A stretch of 64,000 nucleotides of DNA from Mycobacterium sp. Marseille-P9652 (GCF_902652685.1 NZ_CACRUY010000010.1:62001-126000), one strand, 5' to 3'. Positions 24,511 through 34,499 are shown, numbered from the stretch's first letter. The notes: generated by a model not told the origin, from the sequence alone. Numbers and translations: made by a program.

Positions 24511-25788
24511 ATGACGCGCAACCTCGGGCCCGGGCCCATCCACCGGTCGGAGACAACCAGCTCCGCTCGACCCGTCGCCGCGTCACCCGGCCGCCACTTC
24601 GGCGCCCAGTCCTACGCCCGGCCCCTTGCCGGGTTGGCCACCATCGTCCTGATCGCCGTCATCTTCGCGATCTCGATCGGTCTCTTCCAGGGAGACTTCA
24701 CCGAAAGCGTGCCCGTGACGGTCGTTTCGCCGCGCGCGGGCCTGGTGATGAACCCCGACGCCAAGGTCAAGATGCGCGGCGTCGAGGTCGGCCGGGTGGA
24801 ATCGATCGATGTCCGGCCCAACGGTCAAGCCGTCCTGAAGCTGGCGATGCAGCCGTCGCAGATGCACCTCATTCCCGCGAACGTCCTCGTCGACATCGCT
24901 TCCACGACGGTGTTCGGCGCCAAGTTCGTCGAGCTGGTCCCGCCCGCGGATCCGTCGGCGCAGCCGCTGCGTGCGGGACAGGTGCTCGAGGGCAAGCACG
25001 TCACCGTCGAAATCAACACCGTGTTCCAGCAATTGACCTCGCTGCTGTCGACGATCGATCCCGCCAAGCTGAACGAAACCCTGGGCGCGTTGGCGTCGGC
25101 GGTCAACGGCCGCGGCCACAAGATCGGCCAGATGCTCAAGGACCTGGATTCCTTCCTGGCCACCCAGGAGCCGAGCCTTCCGGCGCTGAGCCACGACCTC
25201 GAGGCCTTGCCGGTGGTGAGTAACGCCTATGCCGACGCAGCGCCGAATCTGCTCGCGACCGCCGACAACGCGGTCCGTATCAGCAAAACGATCGTCGACG
25301 AGCAGCAGAACCTGGACGCCTTCCTCATCAGTTCAATTGGCCTGGCGGACATGGGCAATGACGTGATCGGCGGCAACAGGGAGGCGTTGACCGATGCGCT
25401 TCATCTTCTGGTGCCCACCTCGGACCTGCTCAACGAGTACCACGAAGCGCTGTGGTGCGGCCTCTCCGGATCACTGGTCAACCTGCACGCGCCGAACCTC
25501 CCGGAGCCGATGATCAAGGTGTTGGTCGAGATCGGCTTCGGCGCCGAGCGTTACCGGTACCCATCCAACCTGCCCAAGGTCGCCGCGACGGGCGGCCCGC
25601 AGTGCCAGGACCTTCCGGTCGTGCCGTTCGACAAGTCCCCGCCGTTCGTCATCACCGACGTGGGCGCCAACCCGATGGAGTACGGGAACCCGCAGTTGAT
25701 GTGGAACTCCGACGCCCTCAAGCAACTCCTGTACGGGCCGATCGACGGGCCGCCGCGCAACACCATGCAGATCGGGCAACCCGGATGA
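24511..25788 (+). CDS. mceA: MceA-type substrate-binding protein, 425 aa
   Basis: One N-terminal membrane segment (LAGLATIVLIAVIFAISIGL, about residues 40-60). An MCE domain follows (GLVMNPDAKVKMRGVEVGRV through FGAKFVELVPP), then a long helical domain and a C-terminal tail. Cell-envelope component of the lipid importer. The cassette class (mce1-8) cannot be settled by eye; it does not closely resemble mce3A as I recall it. The stop overlaps the next start by four bases. Confidence 0.95.
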   Translation: MTRNLGPGPIHRSETTSSARPVAASPGRHFGAQSYARPLAGLATIVLIAVIFAISIGLFQGDFTESVPVTVVSPRAGLVMNPDAKVKMRGVEVGRVESIDVRPNGQAVLKLAMQPSQMHLIPANVLVDIASTTVFGAKFVELVPPADPSAQPLRAGQVLEGKHVTVEINTVFQQLTSLLSTIDPAKLNETLGALASAVNGRGHKIGQMLKDLDSFLATQEPSLPALSHDLEALPVVSNAYADAAPNLLATADNAVRISKTIVDEQQNLDAFLISSIGLADMGNDVIGGNREALTDALHLLVPTSDLLNEYHEALWCGLSGSLVNLHAPNLPEPMIKVLVEIGFGAERYRYPSNLPKVAATGGPQCQDLPVVPFDKSPPFVITDVGANPMEYGNPQLMWNSDALKQLLYGPIDGPPRNTMQIGQPG

Positions 25789-26828
25789 CCGGCTCCCGCA
25801 ACATGATCATCAAGTTCGGTGTCTTCGCCACCGTGATGATTGTGCTCACCGTGTTCCTGTTCTTCATCTTCGGGCAATACACGACCGGTTCGACCAACGG
25901 GTATTCGGCGGTGTTCACGGACGTGTCCCGGCTGAAGCCCGGAGAAACGGTGCGGGTGGCCGGCATTCGGGTGGGCACCGTCAACAGCGTCAGCCTGCGT
26001 CCCGACAAGAAGGTCGTCGTCAAGTTCGACGCCGATCGCAACAGCGTCGTGCTCACCAACGGAACCCGTGCCGTCGTCCGCTACCTGAACCTGGTCGGCG
26101 ACCGGTACCTCGAACTCGTCGAGGGTCCGGGATCGACGAAGACGTTGCCGCCCGGCTCGGAGATACCGCTCGACCGCACGGCGCCGGCCCTCGACCTCGA
26201 CCTGCTGCTCGGCGGATTGAAGCCGGTTACCCAGGGGTTGAATCCGCGCGACGTGAACGAGTTGAGCGCCGCGCTGATCCAGGTGTTCCAGGGCGAGGGC
26301 GGGACGCTGCAGTCGCTGCTGTCGAAGACGTCGTCGTTCTCGAATGCGTTGGCCGACAACAGCCAGACCGTCCAGGAGCTGATCGACAACCTCAACACCG
26401 TGGTGGGCACGGTGGACAAGGACAACGCCAAATTCTCCGGCACCATCGACCGACTCGAGAAGCTCATCAGCGGGTTGGACCAGGACCGCGACACCATCGG
26501 CACCGCAATCACCGCCCTGGACAACGGAACCGCCTCGATTGCGGATCTGCTGACCCGGGCGCGCCCGCCGCTGGCGAGCACCGTTGACCAACTCAGTCGA
26601 CTGGCTCCCTTGCTCGACAAAGACAAGGACGTCATCGACATCTCACTGAAGAAGTTGCCGAACAACTACCGCAAGCTGACGCGGCTCGGCGCCTACGGCG
26701 CCTGGTTCCCGTACTACCTATGCGGGCTGGCACTGCGGGTTTCCGATCTGCAGTACCGGACGGTGGAAGTCGGAATCAACCACGAGGTCACCGGGCGTTG
26801 CGCGGAGCCGAAGGATCCCGATGAATAA
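25785..26828 (+). CDS. mceB: MceB-type protein, 347 aa
   Basis: The ATG at 25785 overlaps the mceA stop (ATGA). A signal-anchor helix (FATVMIVLTVFLFFIFGQY) is followed by the MCE domain (YSAVFTDVSRLKPGETVRVA to VGDRYLELVEGP), and a helical region with periodic leucines forms the predicted tunnel. The C-terminus carries two cysteines (YLCGLALR and GRCAEP). It overlaps mceC by eight bases. Confidence 0.94.
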   Translation: MTGSRNMIIKFGVFATVMIVLTVFLFFIFGQYTTGSTNGYSAVFTDVSRLKPGETVRVAGIRVGTVNSVSLRPDKKVVVKFDADRNSVVLTNGTRAVVRYLNLVGDRYLELVEGPGSTKTLPPGSEIPLDRTAPALDLDLLLGGLKPVTQGLNPRDVNELSAALIQVFQGEGGTLQSLLSKTSSFSNALADNSQTVQELIDNLNTVVGTVDKDNAKFSGTIDRLEKLISGLDQDRDTIGTAITALDNGTASIADLLTRARPPLASTVDQLSRLAPLLDKDKDVIDISLKKLPNNYRKLTRLGAYGAWFPYYLCGLALRVSDLQYRTVEVGINHEVTGRCAEPKDPDE

Positions 26829-27903
26829 GTACCGCGGGGCAGGGCTCATCAAGGCCGGATTCATCGGCGCCGTGTTGATCGCGCTGGTGATCGCCGTCGG
26901 ACTGAATCCCGACCAACTGCTACAGCGGGCGACCACGGTCCGCTACCAGGCGCTGTTCTCGGACGCGGGCGGCCTCGCCACCGGCAACGACGTGTTGGTG
27001 TCCGGAATAAAGGTCGGCAGCGTGTCGAACATGTCGCTGGACCATGGCGACGTGCTGGTGACGTTCACCGTGAAGGGCAACGTCTTGCTGGGGTCGGCGA
27101 GCACCGCCCACATCAAGACCGGTTCGCTGTTGGGGCAGCGGGTGCTCACGCTCGACTCCGCTGGCAGCGGCACGATGCGTCCGCTGGCCGTCATCCCCGC
27201 GTCCCGCACGTCGTCGCCGTATTCGCTGTCCGAGGCGGTGAGCGACCTGACCACCGACATCGGCGGGACCAACACCGACGCGCTCAACCAGTCGCTGGAC
27301 ACGCTGTCGTCGACGCTGAATCAGATTGCGCCCGAACTGGGCCCGGCGTTCGACGGGGTCACCCGGCTGTCTGCGACCCTCAACGCGCGCAATCAGACGC
27401 TCGGGCAGTTGCTCAAGGGTGCCGCCGACGTCACCGGCATCCTGGGGCAGCGCAGCCAGCAACTCAACACGCTGATCCTCAACGCCAACGACCTGGTGTC
27501 GATGCTGGTGTCGCGGCGGCAGGCGATCGTGCGACTGCTATCCAGCACGTCCGCTGTGGCCAGACAGCTCTCCGGCATCGTGCATGACAACGAGGCGAAG
27601 CTGGCGCCGGCGCTGGAGAAGCTGAACTCCGTGACCGACATGCTGGAGAAGAACCGCGACAACCTGTCCAAGGCCCTGCCGGGCCTGGCGAAATACGAGC
27701 TCACACAGGGCGAAACGGTGTCGAGCGGGTTCTACTACAACCCGTTCATCCCGAACGTGTTCACGCTGCAGTTCTTCCAGTGGTTGTTCGACTACACCTG
27801 GGGATTCCGGGCCTATGGCGCTCCCGGTCAGCCGCCGGACACCGCCGGACCGCGGGCGCTGTTCCCGTTCCCGTTCAACCAGAACCCCGGGGGGTCGCGA
27901 TGA
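26821..27903 (+). CDS. mceC: MceC-type protein, 360 aa
   Basis: N-terminal hydrophobic anchor (AGFIGAVLIALVIAVGL), MCE domain (ALFSDAGGLATGNDVLVSG to LLGQRVLTLDSA), and an extended coiled helical domain (NQSLDTLSSTLNQIAPEL onward). The end has the aromatic stretch FTLQFFQWLFDYTWGFR and a proline-rich tail. The start overlaps mceB by eight bases and the stop overlaps mceD by four, so the six mce genes are translationally linked. Confidence 0.94.
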   Translation: MNKYRGAGLIKAGFIGAVLIALVIAVGLNPDQLLQRATTVRYQALFSDAGGLATGNDVLVSGIKVGSVSNMSLDHGDVLVTFTVKGNVLLGSASTAHIKTGSLLGQRVLTLDSAGSGTMRPLAVIPASRTSSPYSLSEAVSDLTTDIGGTNTDALNQSLDTLSSTLNQIAPELGPAFDGVTRLSATLNARNQTLGQLLKGAADVTGILGQRSQQLNTLILNANDLVSMLVSRRQAIVRLLSSTSAVARQLSGIVHDNEAKLAPALEKLNSVTDMLEKNRDNLSKALPGLAKYELTQGETVSSGFYYNPFIPNVFTLQFFQWLFDYTWGFRAYGAPGQPPDTAGPRALFPFPFNQNPGGSR

Positions 27904-29336
27904 CGCGACTCGAGGCGATCGTGCGCCACCGGAGGTTCAAGGTCGGACTGGCGGTCCTGTTGGTCGTACTGGTCGTTGTGGGCGCCGGAATCGCCGTCCG
28001 CAACACCTTCTTCCGTCCCACCACGATCACGGCCTACTTCCCCACCGCGACCGCGATCTACCCGGGTGACGACGTGCGGGTGTCCGGCATGAAGGTCGGC
28101 ACGATTGCGTCGATCCAGCCGGTCGGCACACAGGCGAAGCTCGTGATGCACGTCGACCGCGGCGTGCCCATCCCGGCCGACGCGAAGGCGGTGATCGTCG
28201 CCCAGAACCTGGTGGCGGCACGCTACGTCCAACTCACCCCGGCCTACCGGACGAGCGGCCCGACCATGCACGACGGTGCGGTGATACCGGTCGAGCGGAC
28301 CGCGGTGCCCGTCGAATGGGACGAGGTCAAGGACCAGTTGATGCGCCTGGCAACGGAGTTGGGCCCCAACAGCAAGGTCTCGACCCCGTCGGTCGCGCGG
28401 TTCATCGACAGCGCGGCCGACGCGCTGGGTGGCGGCAACGGTGAGAAGCTGCGGCAGACGCTGGCGCAACTGTCCGGGGTGGGCCGCGTCCTGGCAAGCG
28501 GGAGCGGCAATCTCGTCGACATCATCAAGAACTTGCAGGCCTTCGTCGGGGCGTTGCGGGACAGCAACGTTCAGATCGTGCAGTTCGACAACCGGCTGGC
28601 CACGCTCACCAGCGTGCTGGACGACAACAAGTCGGAATTGAACGCGGCCCTGACCGACCTGTCGAGTGCGGTCGGGGAGGTGCAACGCTTCATCGCGGGC
28701 AGCCGGGACGCGACCTCCGAGCAGATCGCGCGGCTGGCCGACCTCACCCAGATCCTGGTGGACAACAAGATGGCGCTGAAAAACGTTCTGCACGTTGCGC
28801 CCAACGCGTTGGCCAACGGCTACGCCGACTACGACCCCGATGTCGGGAATGTCCGTGGGGGGGTCGGCTTCCCGAACCTCGCCAACCCGGTGTTCGCCCT
28901 GTGCTCGCAGATCGGGGCGCTGGAGAACGCCACGGCCAACGAGTCGGGAAAGCTGTGTGGGCTGTACCTGAGCCCGGCGCTGCGGGTGTTCAACCCATTG
29001 CTGTACTTCAACTTCAACTACCTTCCGATCCCCATCAACCCGTTCCTGTCGCCGGCGTTCGACCCGAAGAACGTCGTGTACACCGAGCAGCGGCTCGCCC
29101 CCGGTGGCGAGGGACCCAAGCCGTCGGCGCCGGACTTGCCTCCCGCCGTGTCCGCCTACACCGGGTTGCCGGGTGACACTCCTCCGGCGGCGCCACCGCC
29201 ACCGCCGCCCGGGCGTATCCCCGGAGCGGCGATGCCGGAGCCGCCCCCGCCGAGCACACCGGTCCAACCGCCGCCAGCGGGTGCCCCGGCCAACGTGCAG
29301 GACATGTTGCTCCCGAACGAAGGGCCGCAACCATGA
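27900..29336 (+). CDS. mceD: MceD-type protein with proline-rich tail, 478 aa
   Basis: Membrane anchor (VGLAVLLVVLVVVGAGIAV), MCE domain (AYFPTATAIYPGDDVRVSG to LVAARYVQLTPAY), helical domain to about residue 330, two cysteines (ALCSQIG, GKLCGLYL) and a low-complexity proline/alanine tail from about 400 to the end. The tail may span peptidoglycan. ATG at 27900 overlaps the mceC stop. Confidence 0.94.
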   Translation: MTRLEAIVRHRRFKVGLAVLLVVLVVVGAGIAVRNTFFRPTTITAYFPTATAIYPGDDVRVSGMKVGTIASIQPVGTQAKLVMHVDRGVPIPADAKAVIVAQNLVAARYVQLTPAYRTSGPTMHDGAVIPVERTAVPVEWDEVKDQLMRLATELGPNSKVSTPSVARFIDSAADALGGGNGEKLRQTLAQLSGVGRVLASGSGNLVDIIKNLQAFVGALRDSNVQIVQFDNRLATLTSVLDDNKSELNAALTDLSSAVGEVQRFIAGSRDATSEQIARLADLTQILVDNKMALKNVLHVAPNALANGYADYDPDVGNVRGGVGFPNLANPVFALCSQIGALENATANESGKLCGLYLSPALRVFNPLLYFNFNYLPIPINPFLSPAFDPKNVVYTEQRLAPGGEGPKPSAPDLPPAVSAYTGLPGDTPPAAPPPPPPGRIPGAAMPEPPPPSTPVQPPPAGAPANVQDMLLPNEGPQP

Positions 29337-30772
29337 CCGCCTGGAGGGCCGCGCGGCGGCGCGTGCTTGGCGTCGCCTGCGCCGTGATGCTCGCGACGAG
29401 CGGGTGCGCGTTCAACGGCCTGAATTCGCTGCCGCTGCCGGGCGCGGTCGGACGCGGCCCGGGCGCCGCCACCTATCACGTCGAGATCGCCAATGTCGGC
29501 ACCCTCGAGGCGAATTCGCCCGTCATGGTCGACGATGTCATCGTCGGCAGCATCAGCAAGATGAGGGTGCGCGGCTGGCATGCCGACGTCGACATCTCGG
29601 TGCGGCCGGGCGTGACCATCCCGGCGAACGTGGAGGCCAGCGTCGGCCAGACCAGCCTGCTGGGCTCCATGCACCTGGCACTGAATCCGCCGCTCGGCCA
29701 GGAGGGCACCGGAAAATTGAAGCCCGGTGACACGATCCCGATGAACAGATCGAAGACGTACCCGTCGACCGAGCAGACCCTGTCGTCGCTCTCGGTGGTC
29801 CTCAACGCGGGTGGGCTGGGCCAGATCGGGGACATCATCCACAACTTCAACGCATCCGTGTCCGGTAACGAAGGCGCCCTGCGCGATCTGATCAATCGCC
29901 TCGACAGGTTCGTCGGCACATTCGACCAGCAGCGCGACAACCTGGTGGAGTCGATCAAGGCGCTGAACCGGCTGTCCGGCACGTTCGCCGCGCAGCGCGA
30001 CGTGATCACGCAGGCGCTCAACAAGATTCCGCCGGCCCTGGATGTCCTGATCAAGGAGCGACCCCGGTTGGTGACGGCGCTGGACAAGCTCGGGACGTTC
30101 AGCAACACGGCCACCAGGCTCGTCAACGACGCGGGCGACGACCTGGTCAAGAACCTGCAAAACCTTGCGCCGACCATCAAGGCGCTCGCCGACGTAGGGC
30201 CGGACCTCGACGCCGCGATCGCCTACGCGCCGACGTTCCCGTTCACCCAGGGCTTCATCGACCGCTACGTCCGGGGCGACTACGTCAACGGGTACTTCAT
30301 CATCGACCTCACCAACGCCGGACTGCGTAAGAGCATCCTGTTGGGCACGCACTGGGGACGGCTGGGCGCCGAGGCCGTGCCGACGGTCGGCGACCCGGAG
30401 TACCTGCAATTCAAGTACGGTGCACCACCGGGAGCGCCCGGGGCCGTGCCGGCGCCCGGGCCGGTGGGCGAGCCGCTGCGACTGGGCTTCTGGCCCCCGC
30501 CGTGGCAGCCCGGCGTGCCGCCGCCCGACGCGCCCCCGGTCAACGCGCCCCCGGCATCGGTCAACCCGCAGTCGGGCGACGCCCCGTCGCCGCAGCCGCC
30601 GGTCTCGCCGCTCATCGCGGGACTGACCATGCTCGGGCCCAAAGCGCAGAACGATCCATCGTCCATACCCGCACTGCCTGCCCCCCCGCCGGGCCCGTCG
30701 GCCGGTGATGCGTCGTCACCGGCGAATCCGCCCGTCCCGGGTGCGACACCGACTTCGGGCGGGGGGCAGTAG
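29333..30772 (+). CDS. mceE: MceE-type lipoprotein, 479 aa
   Basis: The signal peptide ends in the lipobox L-A-T-S-G-C with Cys25 as the lipidated residue, the hallmark of MceE proteins. The MCE domain (YHVEIANVGTLEANSPVMV to LGSMHLALNPP) and a helical region follow. The C-terminus is a long proline-rich tail from about residue 370. Its lipid anchor is expected to fix the assembly in the membrane. ATG overlaps the mceD stop by four bases; the mceF start follows immediately. Confidence 0.95.
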   Translation: MTAWRAARRRVLGVACAVMLATSGCAFNGLNSLPLPGAVGRGPGAATYHVEIANVGTLEANSPVMVDDVIVGSISKMRVRGWHADVDISVRPGVTIPANVEASVGQTSLLGSMHLALNPPLGQEGTGKLKPGDTIPMNRSKTYPSTEQTLSSLSVVLNAGGLGQIGDIIHNFNASVSGNEGALRDLINRLDRFVGTFDQQRDNLVESIKALNRLSGTFAAQRDVITQALNKIPPALDVLIKERPRLVTALDKLGTFSNTATRLVNDAGDDLVKNLQNLAPTIKALADVGPDLDAAIAYAPTFPFTQGFIDRYVRGDYVNGYFIIDLTNAGLRKSILLGTHWGRLGAEAVPTVGDPEYLQFKYGAPPGAPGAVPAPGPVGEPLRLGFWPPPWQPGVPPPDAPPVNAPPASVNPQSGDAPSPQPPVSPLIAGLTMLGPKAQNDPSSIPALPAPPPGPSAGDASSPANPPVPGATPTSGGGQ

Positions 30773-32452
30773 ATGCTGACGCGCTTCGTTCGAATCCAGT
30801 TGGCGATCTTCGCGATCGTCGGCATCGTGGGCGTGGTCCTGATGGTGCTCTGGTACGTGCAGGCGCCGACGTTGCTCGGCATCGGCAAGATGACCGTCAC
30901 GCTGAAGCTGCCCGCGACCGGCGGGCTGTACCGCTTCAGCAACGTGACCTACCGGGGCGTGCAGATCGGCAAGGTGACCGCCGTCGGGTTGACCCCGGAT
31001 GGAGCGCAGGCCACGCTCTCGCTGGACACGTCGCCGAAGATTCCGGCCGACTTGCGAGCGGAGGTGCGCAGCATCTCCGCGGTGGGCGAGTATTACGTCG
31101 ATCTGCGACCGAAGACCGACAAGTCCCCCTATCTGCACGACGGCTCGGTCATTTCGGTGAACGACGCCACGATCCCGCAACCGATCGGCCCGGTGCTGGA
31201 CCAGAGCAGTGCGCTGATCAACAGCATCCCCAAAGGCAAGCTGAGCCAGTTGCTCGACGAGTCGTTCCAGGCGTTCAACGGCGCCGGCTACGACTTCGGG
31301 TCTCTATTCGACTCTTCGTCACGAATCTCCGGCGATCTGAACGGTGTTGGCGATCGCGCGCGCTCCCTGACCGAGGACACCGGGCCGTTCCTCGACGCGC
31401 AGGCGCAAACCGCCGACTCGATCCGGACGTATGCGCGCAGCCTCGCCGGCTTCACCGGCCAGTTGTCCAAGAACGACCCGGAATTCCGCACGCTTCTGGA
31501 GAGGGGCCCCGGGGCGTTGGACGAGGCTTCTCGGCTGCTCGATCAGATCAAGCCGACGCTGCCGGTGCTGCTCGCCAACCTGACCACCATCGGCCAGATC
31601 GGCGTGACCTACCACCCGTCCCTGGAGCAGCTTTTGGTTCTGCTCCCGCCGTTCACCGCGGCGATCCAGTCGTTCATCGGCACCAAGTCGCCGAGTGGGC
31701 TGGCCACGGGCGCCTTCAACCTCATCGTCAGCGACCCGCCCGCCTGCACGGTCGGCTTCCTCCCGCCGAGCCAATGGCGCGCCCCATCGGACACCCGCGT
31801 CATCGACACGCCGAACGGGTTGTACTGCAAGCTGCCACAGGACTCACCTATCGGGGTCCGCGGCGCCCGCAACTACCCCTGCATGGGGCAGCCGGGGAAG
31901 CGGGCGCCGACCGTCGAAATCTGCGAAAGCGACAAACCTTTCATGCCGCTCGCGTTGCGGCAGCATGTCTTCGGCACCTATCCGCTGGACCCGAATCTGA
32001 TCGCGCAGGGCATTCCGCCCGACGACCGGATGAACTTCAACCGCGAAAGAATCTTCGGGCCGGTGGAGGGAACGCCGTTGCCTCCCGGGGCCGTTCCGCG
32101 GGGAACACCCCCATCCGGCGGGCCGCCGTTGCCGGCGACGATCAACCCGGCGACGGACATGAGCGCGGTGACACCGCTGGCCCCGCTCGACGTCGCCGCC
32201 TCGCCGCCGGCACCTCCACCCACCGCGGCCGCGGCCGCGCCACCGGCCGCGCCGCCGCAGCCGACGTCCATGGCGCCAAGCGCGTTCACCGACAACCAAT
32301 CCCGGCCCGGCCCGTCGGTGGCCGTCGCCCAGTACGACCCCAAGACCGGTAGCTACGTGACGCCGGATGGTCAGGTGTACCGTCAGGCGGACCTCGCCGC
32401 GCCGTCGGCGGCCAAAGTGCCGAAATCCTGGAAGGACATGTTCGCCACCTGA
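30773..32452 (+). CDS. mceF: MceF-type protein with long C-terminal extension, 559 aa
   Basis: Hydrophobic anchor (LAIFAIVGIVGVVLMVLWYV), MCE domain (TGGLYRFSNVTYRGVQIGKV to GEYYVDLRPKTD), helical tunnel domain, and a region with cysteines (PPACTVGF, GLYCKLPQ, YPCMGQPG, VEICESD) that could form disulphides. A proline/alanine-rich tail runs from about residue 445 and ends VPKSWKDMFA. Last gene of the cassette; the next gene is on the opposite strand. Confidence 0.94.
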   Translation: MLTRFVRIQLAIFAIVGIVGVVLMVLWYVQAPTLLGIGKMTVTLKLPATGGLYRFSNVTYRGVQIGKVTAVGLTPDGAQATLSLDTSPKIPADLRAEVRSISAVGEYYVDLRPKTDKSPYLHDGSVISVNDATIPQPIGPVLDQSSALINSIPKGKLSQLLDESFQAFNGAGYDFGSLFDSSSRISGDLNGVGDRARSLTEDTGPFLDAQAQTADSIRTYARSLAGFTGQLSKNDPEFRTLLERGPGALDEASRLLDQIKPTLPVLLANLTTIGQIGVTYHPSLEQLLVLLPPFTAAIQSFIGTKSPSGLATGAFNLIVSDPPACTVGFLPPSQWRAPSDTRVIDTPNGLYCKLPQDSPIGVRGARNYPCMGQPGKRAPTVEICESDKPFMPLALRQHVFGTYPLDPNLIAQGIPPDDRMNFNRERIFGPVEGTPLPPGAVPRGTPPSGGPPLPATINPATDMSAVTPLAPLDVAASPPAPPPTAAAAAPPAAPPQPTSMAPSAFTDNQSRPGPSVAVAQYDPKTGSYVTPDGQVYRQADLAAPSAAKVPKSWKDMFAT

Positions 32453-32493
32453 CGGCCGTGGCTAAGGCCGGCAGTGCTTTTCGCGCGCGCCCG

Positions 32494-33009
32494 CTAGCCG
32501 ATCCTGTCCAGCCGGAATGGCTGCTCAATCCAGAGTGGTGCATTGCTACCGCAGACACCGACCGGGCCGACCGTCTTCTCCTTGCCGGCCATTACCGTTG
32601 AGCCCAGCGAAATTTCGCCGGTATCCGGGTTGGCCGGGTAGAAGTAGATGTAGTCCGTGCCGGTGAAGGACGAGCCGTCAGGACACCTCTCCCAGTTCGG
32701 GATGTCGCGCTTGACGTACCAGTTTTGCCCGTCATGCATGTGCAGCGGCGCGGACCAGCCCTGGTCGCTGACCACCTGGCCCTTGCAGTCCTGAGCGGTG
32801 TAGCACGACGAGGTGATGGTCCAGGTGCTGCGCACCACGGCCTCCTGGTGATACACCCCTTTGGTCTGGGCCCAGTCACCGACAACGGTGGCCGTGTAGG
32901 TGCCGTTGACGGCCGGATCGAAGGCCCAAGCCGACGGTGTCGAGCCGAGGCCGCTAACCATGCCCGCGGCGACCAGCGTTGCCGCTATTGCCGTATTCGA
33001 TGAACGCAT
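32494..33009 (-). CDS. Exported protein, 171 aa
   Basis: N-terminal signal peptide (AATLVAAGMVSGLGSTPSAWA, with an A-x-A cleavage near residue 29) and a beta-rich mature domain with four cysteines in two local pairs (SSCYTAQDCKG, ERCPDG, VGVCGS). Proteins of this type occur repeatedly in mycobacteria and are of unknown function. It is convergent with mceF, 41 bases away. No catalytic motif is visible. Confidence 0.85.
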   Translation of the reverse strand: MRSSNTAIAATLVAAGMVSGLGSTPSAWAFDPAVNGTYTATVVGDWAQTKGVYHQEAVVRSTWTITSSCYTAQDCKGQVVSDQGWSAPLHMHDGQNWYVKRDIPNWERCPDGSSFTGTDYIYFYPANPDTGEISLGSTVMAGKEKTVGPVGVCGSNAPLWIEQPFRLDRIG

Positions 33010-33112
33010 CGCGTGCTCCTTGACGCGCTAAAGACCGCAATTCTCAAGCGAATCGAATTTACAGACTAACACCGCTGCCGCTCACCGGGGAATGGTTCGG
33101 GCCAGGCCGGTC

Positions 33113-33682
33113 TCACGCGGATTCGAATTTGTCAATGAGCCACGATCCGTTGACTTTTGTCATCGCCACCCGAACGCTGCTCGACGTCACAACCGGTTGC
33201 GGCCGGTCCTTGCTCGTCGTCTTCTGCTTGACGAACACCAAAACCACTGCCGAATTCGGCCGCAGCTCGGTGACGGCGGCCCTGACCACCGTCGCGGCCG
33301 TCGAGACCTGGCCGCGCTGCGCCGACGGGCTCACGATCTGGTCGGCGAACCGCTGGTAATACGCGAGGTAGCTGTCGCTGAGCTTGGATCTGGCGTTGGC
33401 GAGATCGCGCTCGAGCGTGGCGGGCGAGTAGGACAGCAGCGCCACGGCCCCGTCGCTGGCCGCCGTGATGACCTGACGCGCCACGGAATTGTCGGTCTGC
33501 AGATCCGGGCGATACACGACGTAGAAATAGCCGCCGCAGAACGTGGTCGCACCAACGAGCAGGACGGCCAACAGGATTGGCCGCCACCGCGCCAGGCCGC
33601 GGCGCGCCCAGCGTCGGAGCACACGTGCGTTGCGGCCCCGGGTGGGCGCCCCGGCGTCGGCGGGTGGGCTGCCTACGGTCAC
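33113..33682 (-). CDS. Mce-associated membrane protein, 189 aa
   Basis: Single membrane helix (WRPILLAVLLVGATTFCGGYF) followed by an extracytoplasmic helical/beta domain (SDGAVALLSYSPATLERDL through MTKVNGSWLIDKFE), the pattern of Mam/Mas proteins. GTG start at 33682 overlaps the stop of the neighbouring family member. It is a clear homologue of the protein at 47173-47823. Family members stabilise Mce complexes. Unusually, these genes run opposite to the adjacent mce operon. Confidence 0.9.
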   Translation of the reverse strand: MTVGSPPADAGAPTRGRNARVLRRWARRGLARWRPILLAVLLVGATTFCGGYFYVVYRPDLQTDNSVARQVITAASDGAVALLSYSPATLERDLANARSKLSDSYLAYYQRFADQIVSPSAQRGQVSTAATVVRAAVTELRPNSAVVLVFVKQKTTSKDRPQPVVTSSSVRVAMTKVNGSWLIDKFESA

Positions 33683-34350
33683 TGGACGAACTCGACTCGG
33701 GAGATCTTCAGCTGCCCGCCGTCCCGCTGCAGGCTGATGACCAGACGCAACGATCGCGAGTCGGGTTTTGCCTGACCGGGTTTGGTCGATTCGGACTTCG
33801 CCGCCACCAGAACAATGGCCGAATCGTCGGTCATCGAATCCACCGCGGTGGCCTGCACGGAACCCTTGGAGGAGATCTTCGATTGCTCCATGGCCTTCAC
33901 CGCATCCTCGGCGCCCATCAGGACGCCGGCTTTGAACAGCCCCGTGGTGTCGTCGGCAAAACGCTGCAGGTCGTCTCGCGCCTTGTTCGAATCCATCGAC
34001 AACATCATCACCACGCCATTGCGGGCCGCCGTGGTGAACTCCGCGGCTCGCTGCTTCTGCCGGTCGACGGCGTGGTGATGCCAGACGATGAATCCGCTCG
34101 CCGTCAGCGACCCGGCGACCACGAGAACGGCCGCCATCGCGGCCACGAACTTTCGGCCGGGGGGCCGCAGCCGACGCCGACGCGGGGGCGGAATCGGATC
34201 GGCCGCGTCGGGGGCGGTTGGCGCGCTGGTGTCCCCCGACGCGGCCTCGGCTTGCCGGCGCAGGCGCGTGGCGTGGGCGCGCGCAGCCTGTGCGCGTGCT
34301 TCGACTTTCGCGAGTTCGTCGGCTTCGGCGGGGGACCCAGATGGGGGCAT
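33679..34350 (-). CDS. Mce-associated membrane protein, 223 aa
   Basis: Charged cytoplasmic N-terminus with a helical Ala/Arg-rich stretch (about residues 10-40), a basic stop region (PPPRRRRLRPPGR), one membrane helix (FVAAMAAVLVVAGSLTASGF) and an outer domain ending GGQLKISRVEFVQ. The ATG at 34350 has AGGAGG at proper distance; a GTG two codons upstream overlaps that site. Homologous to the protein at 46292-47176. Together with 33113-33682 it forms a two-gene Mce accessory unit. Confidence 0.9.
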   Translation of the reverse strand: MPPSGSPAEADELAKVEARAQAARAHATRLRRQAEAASGDTSAPTAPDAADPIPPPRRRRLRPPGRKFVAAMAAVLVVAGSLTASGFIVWHHHAVDRQKQRAAEFTTAARNGVVMMLSMDSNKARDDLQRFADDTTGLFKAGVLMGAEDAVKAMEQSKISSKGSVQATAVDSMTDDSAIVLVAAKSESTKPGQAKPDSRSLRLVISLQRDGGQLKISRVEFVQ

Positions 34351-34499
34351 CGTCACCTCCTTGTCCGCGCCTGCTGGAGAGTCACGTTATCACCGAGAGG
34401 TGGGGGTGCCTGCGCCGACAACGGCGGCATTCGCTCGGTACCTTCTCTTCGCGCGAGAATTCTATTTCAGTCGCAGGCGAGATAATTTACAGTTATCTC

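Noticed and set aside
34455-34469. GAGAAT-TCT-ATTTCA between Mce-associated and exported protein genes
   Set aside because: Only 9 of 12 positions match the recurring palindrome, too weak to count as a site.
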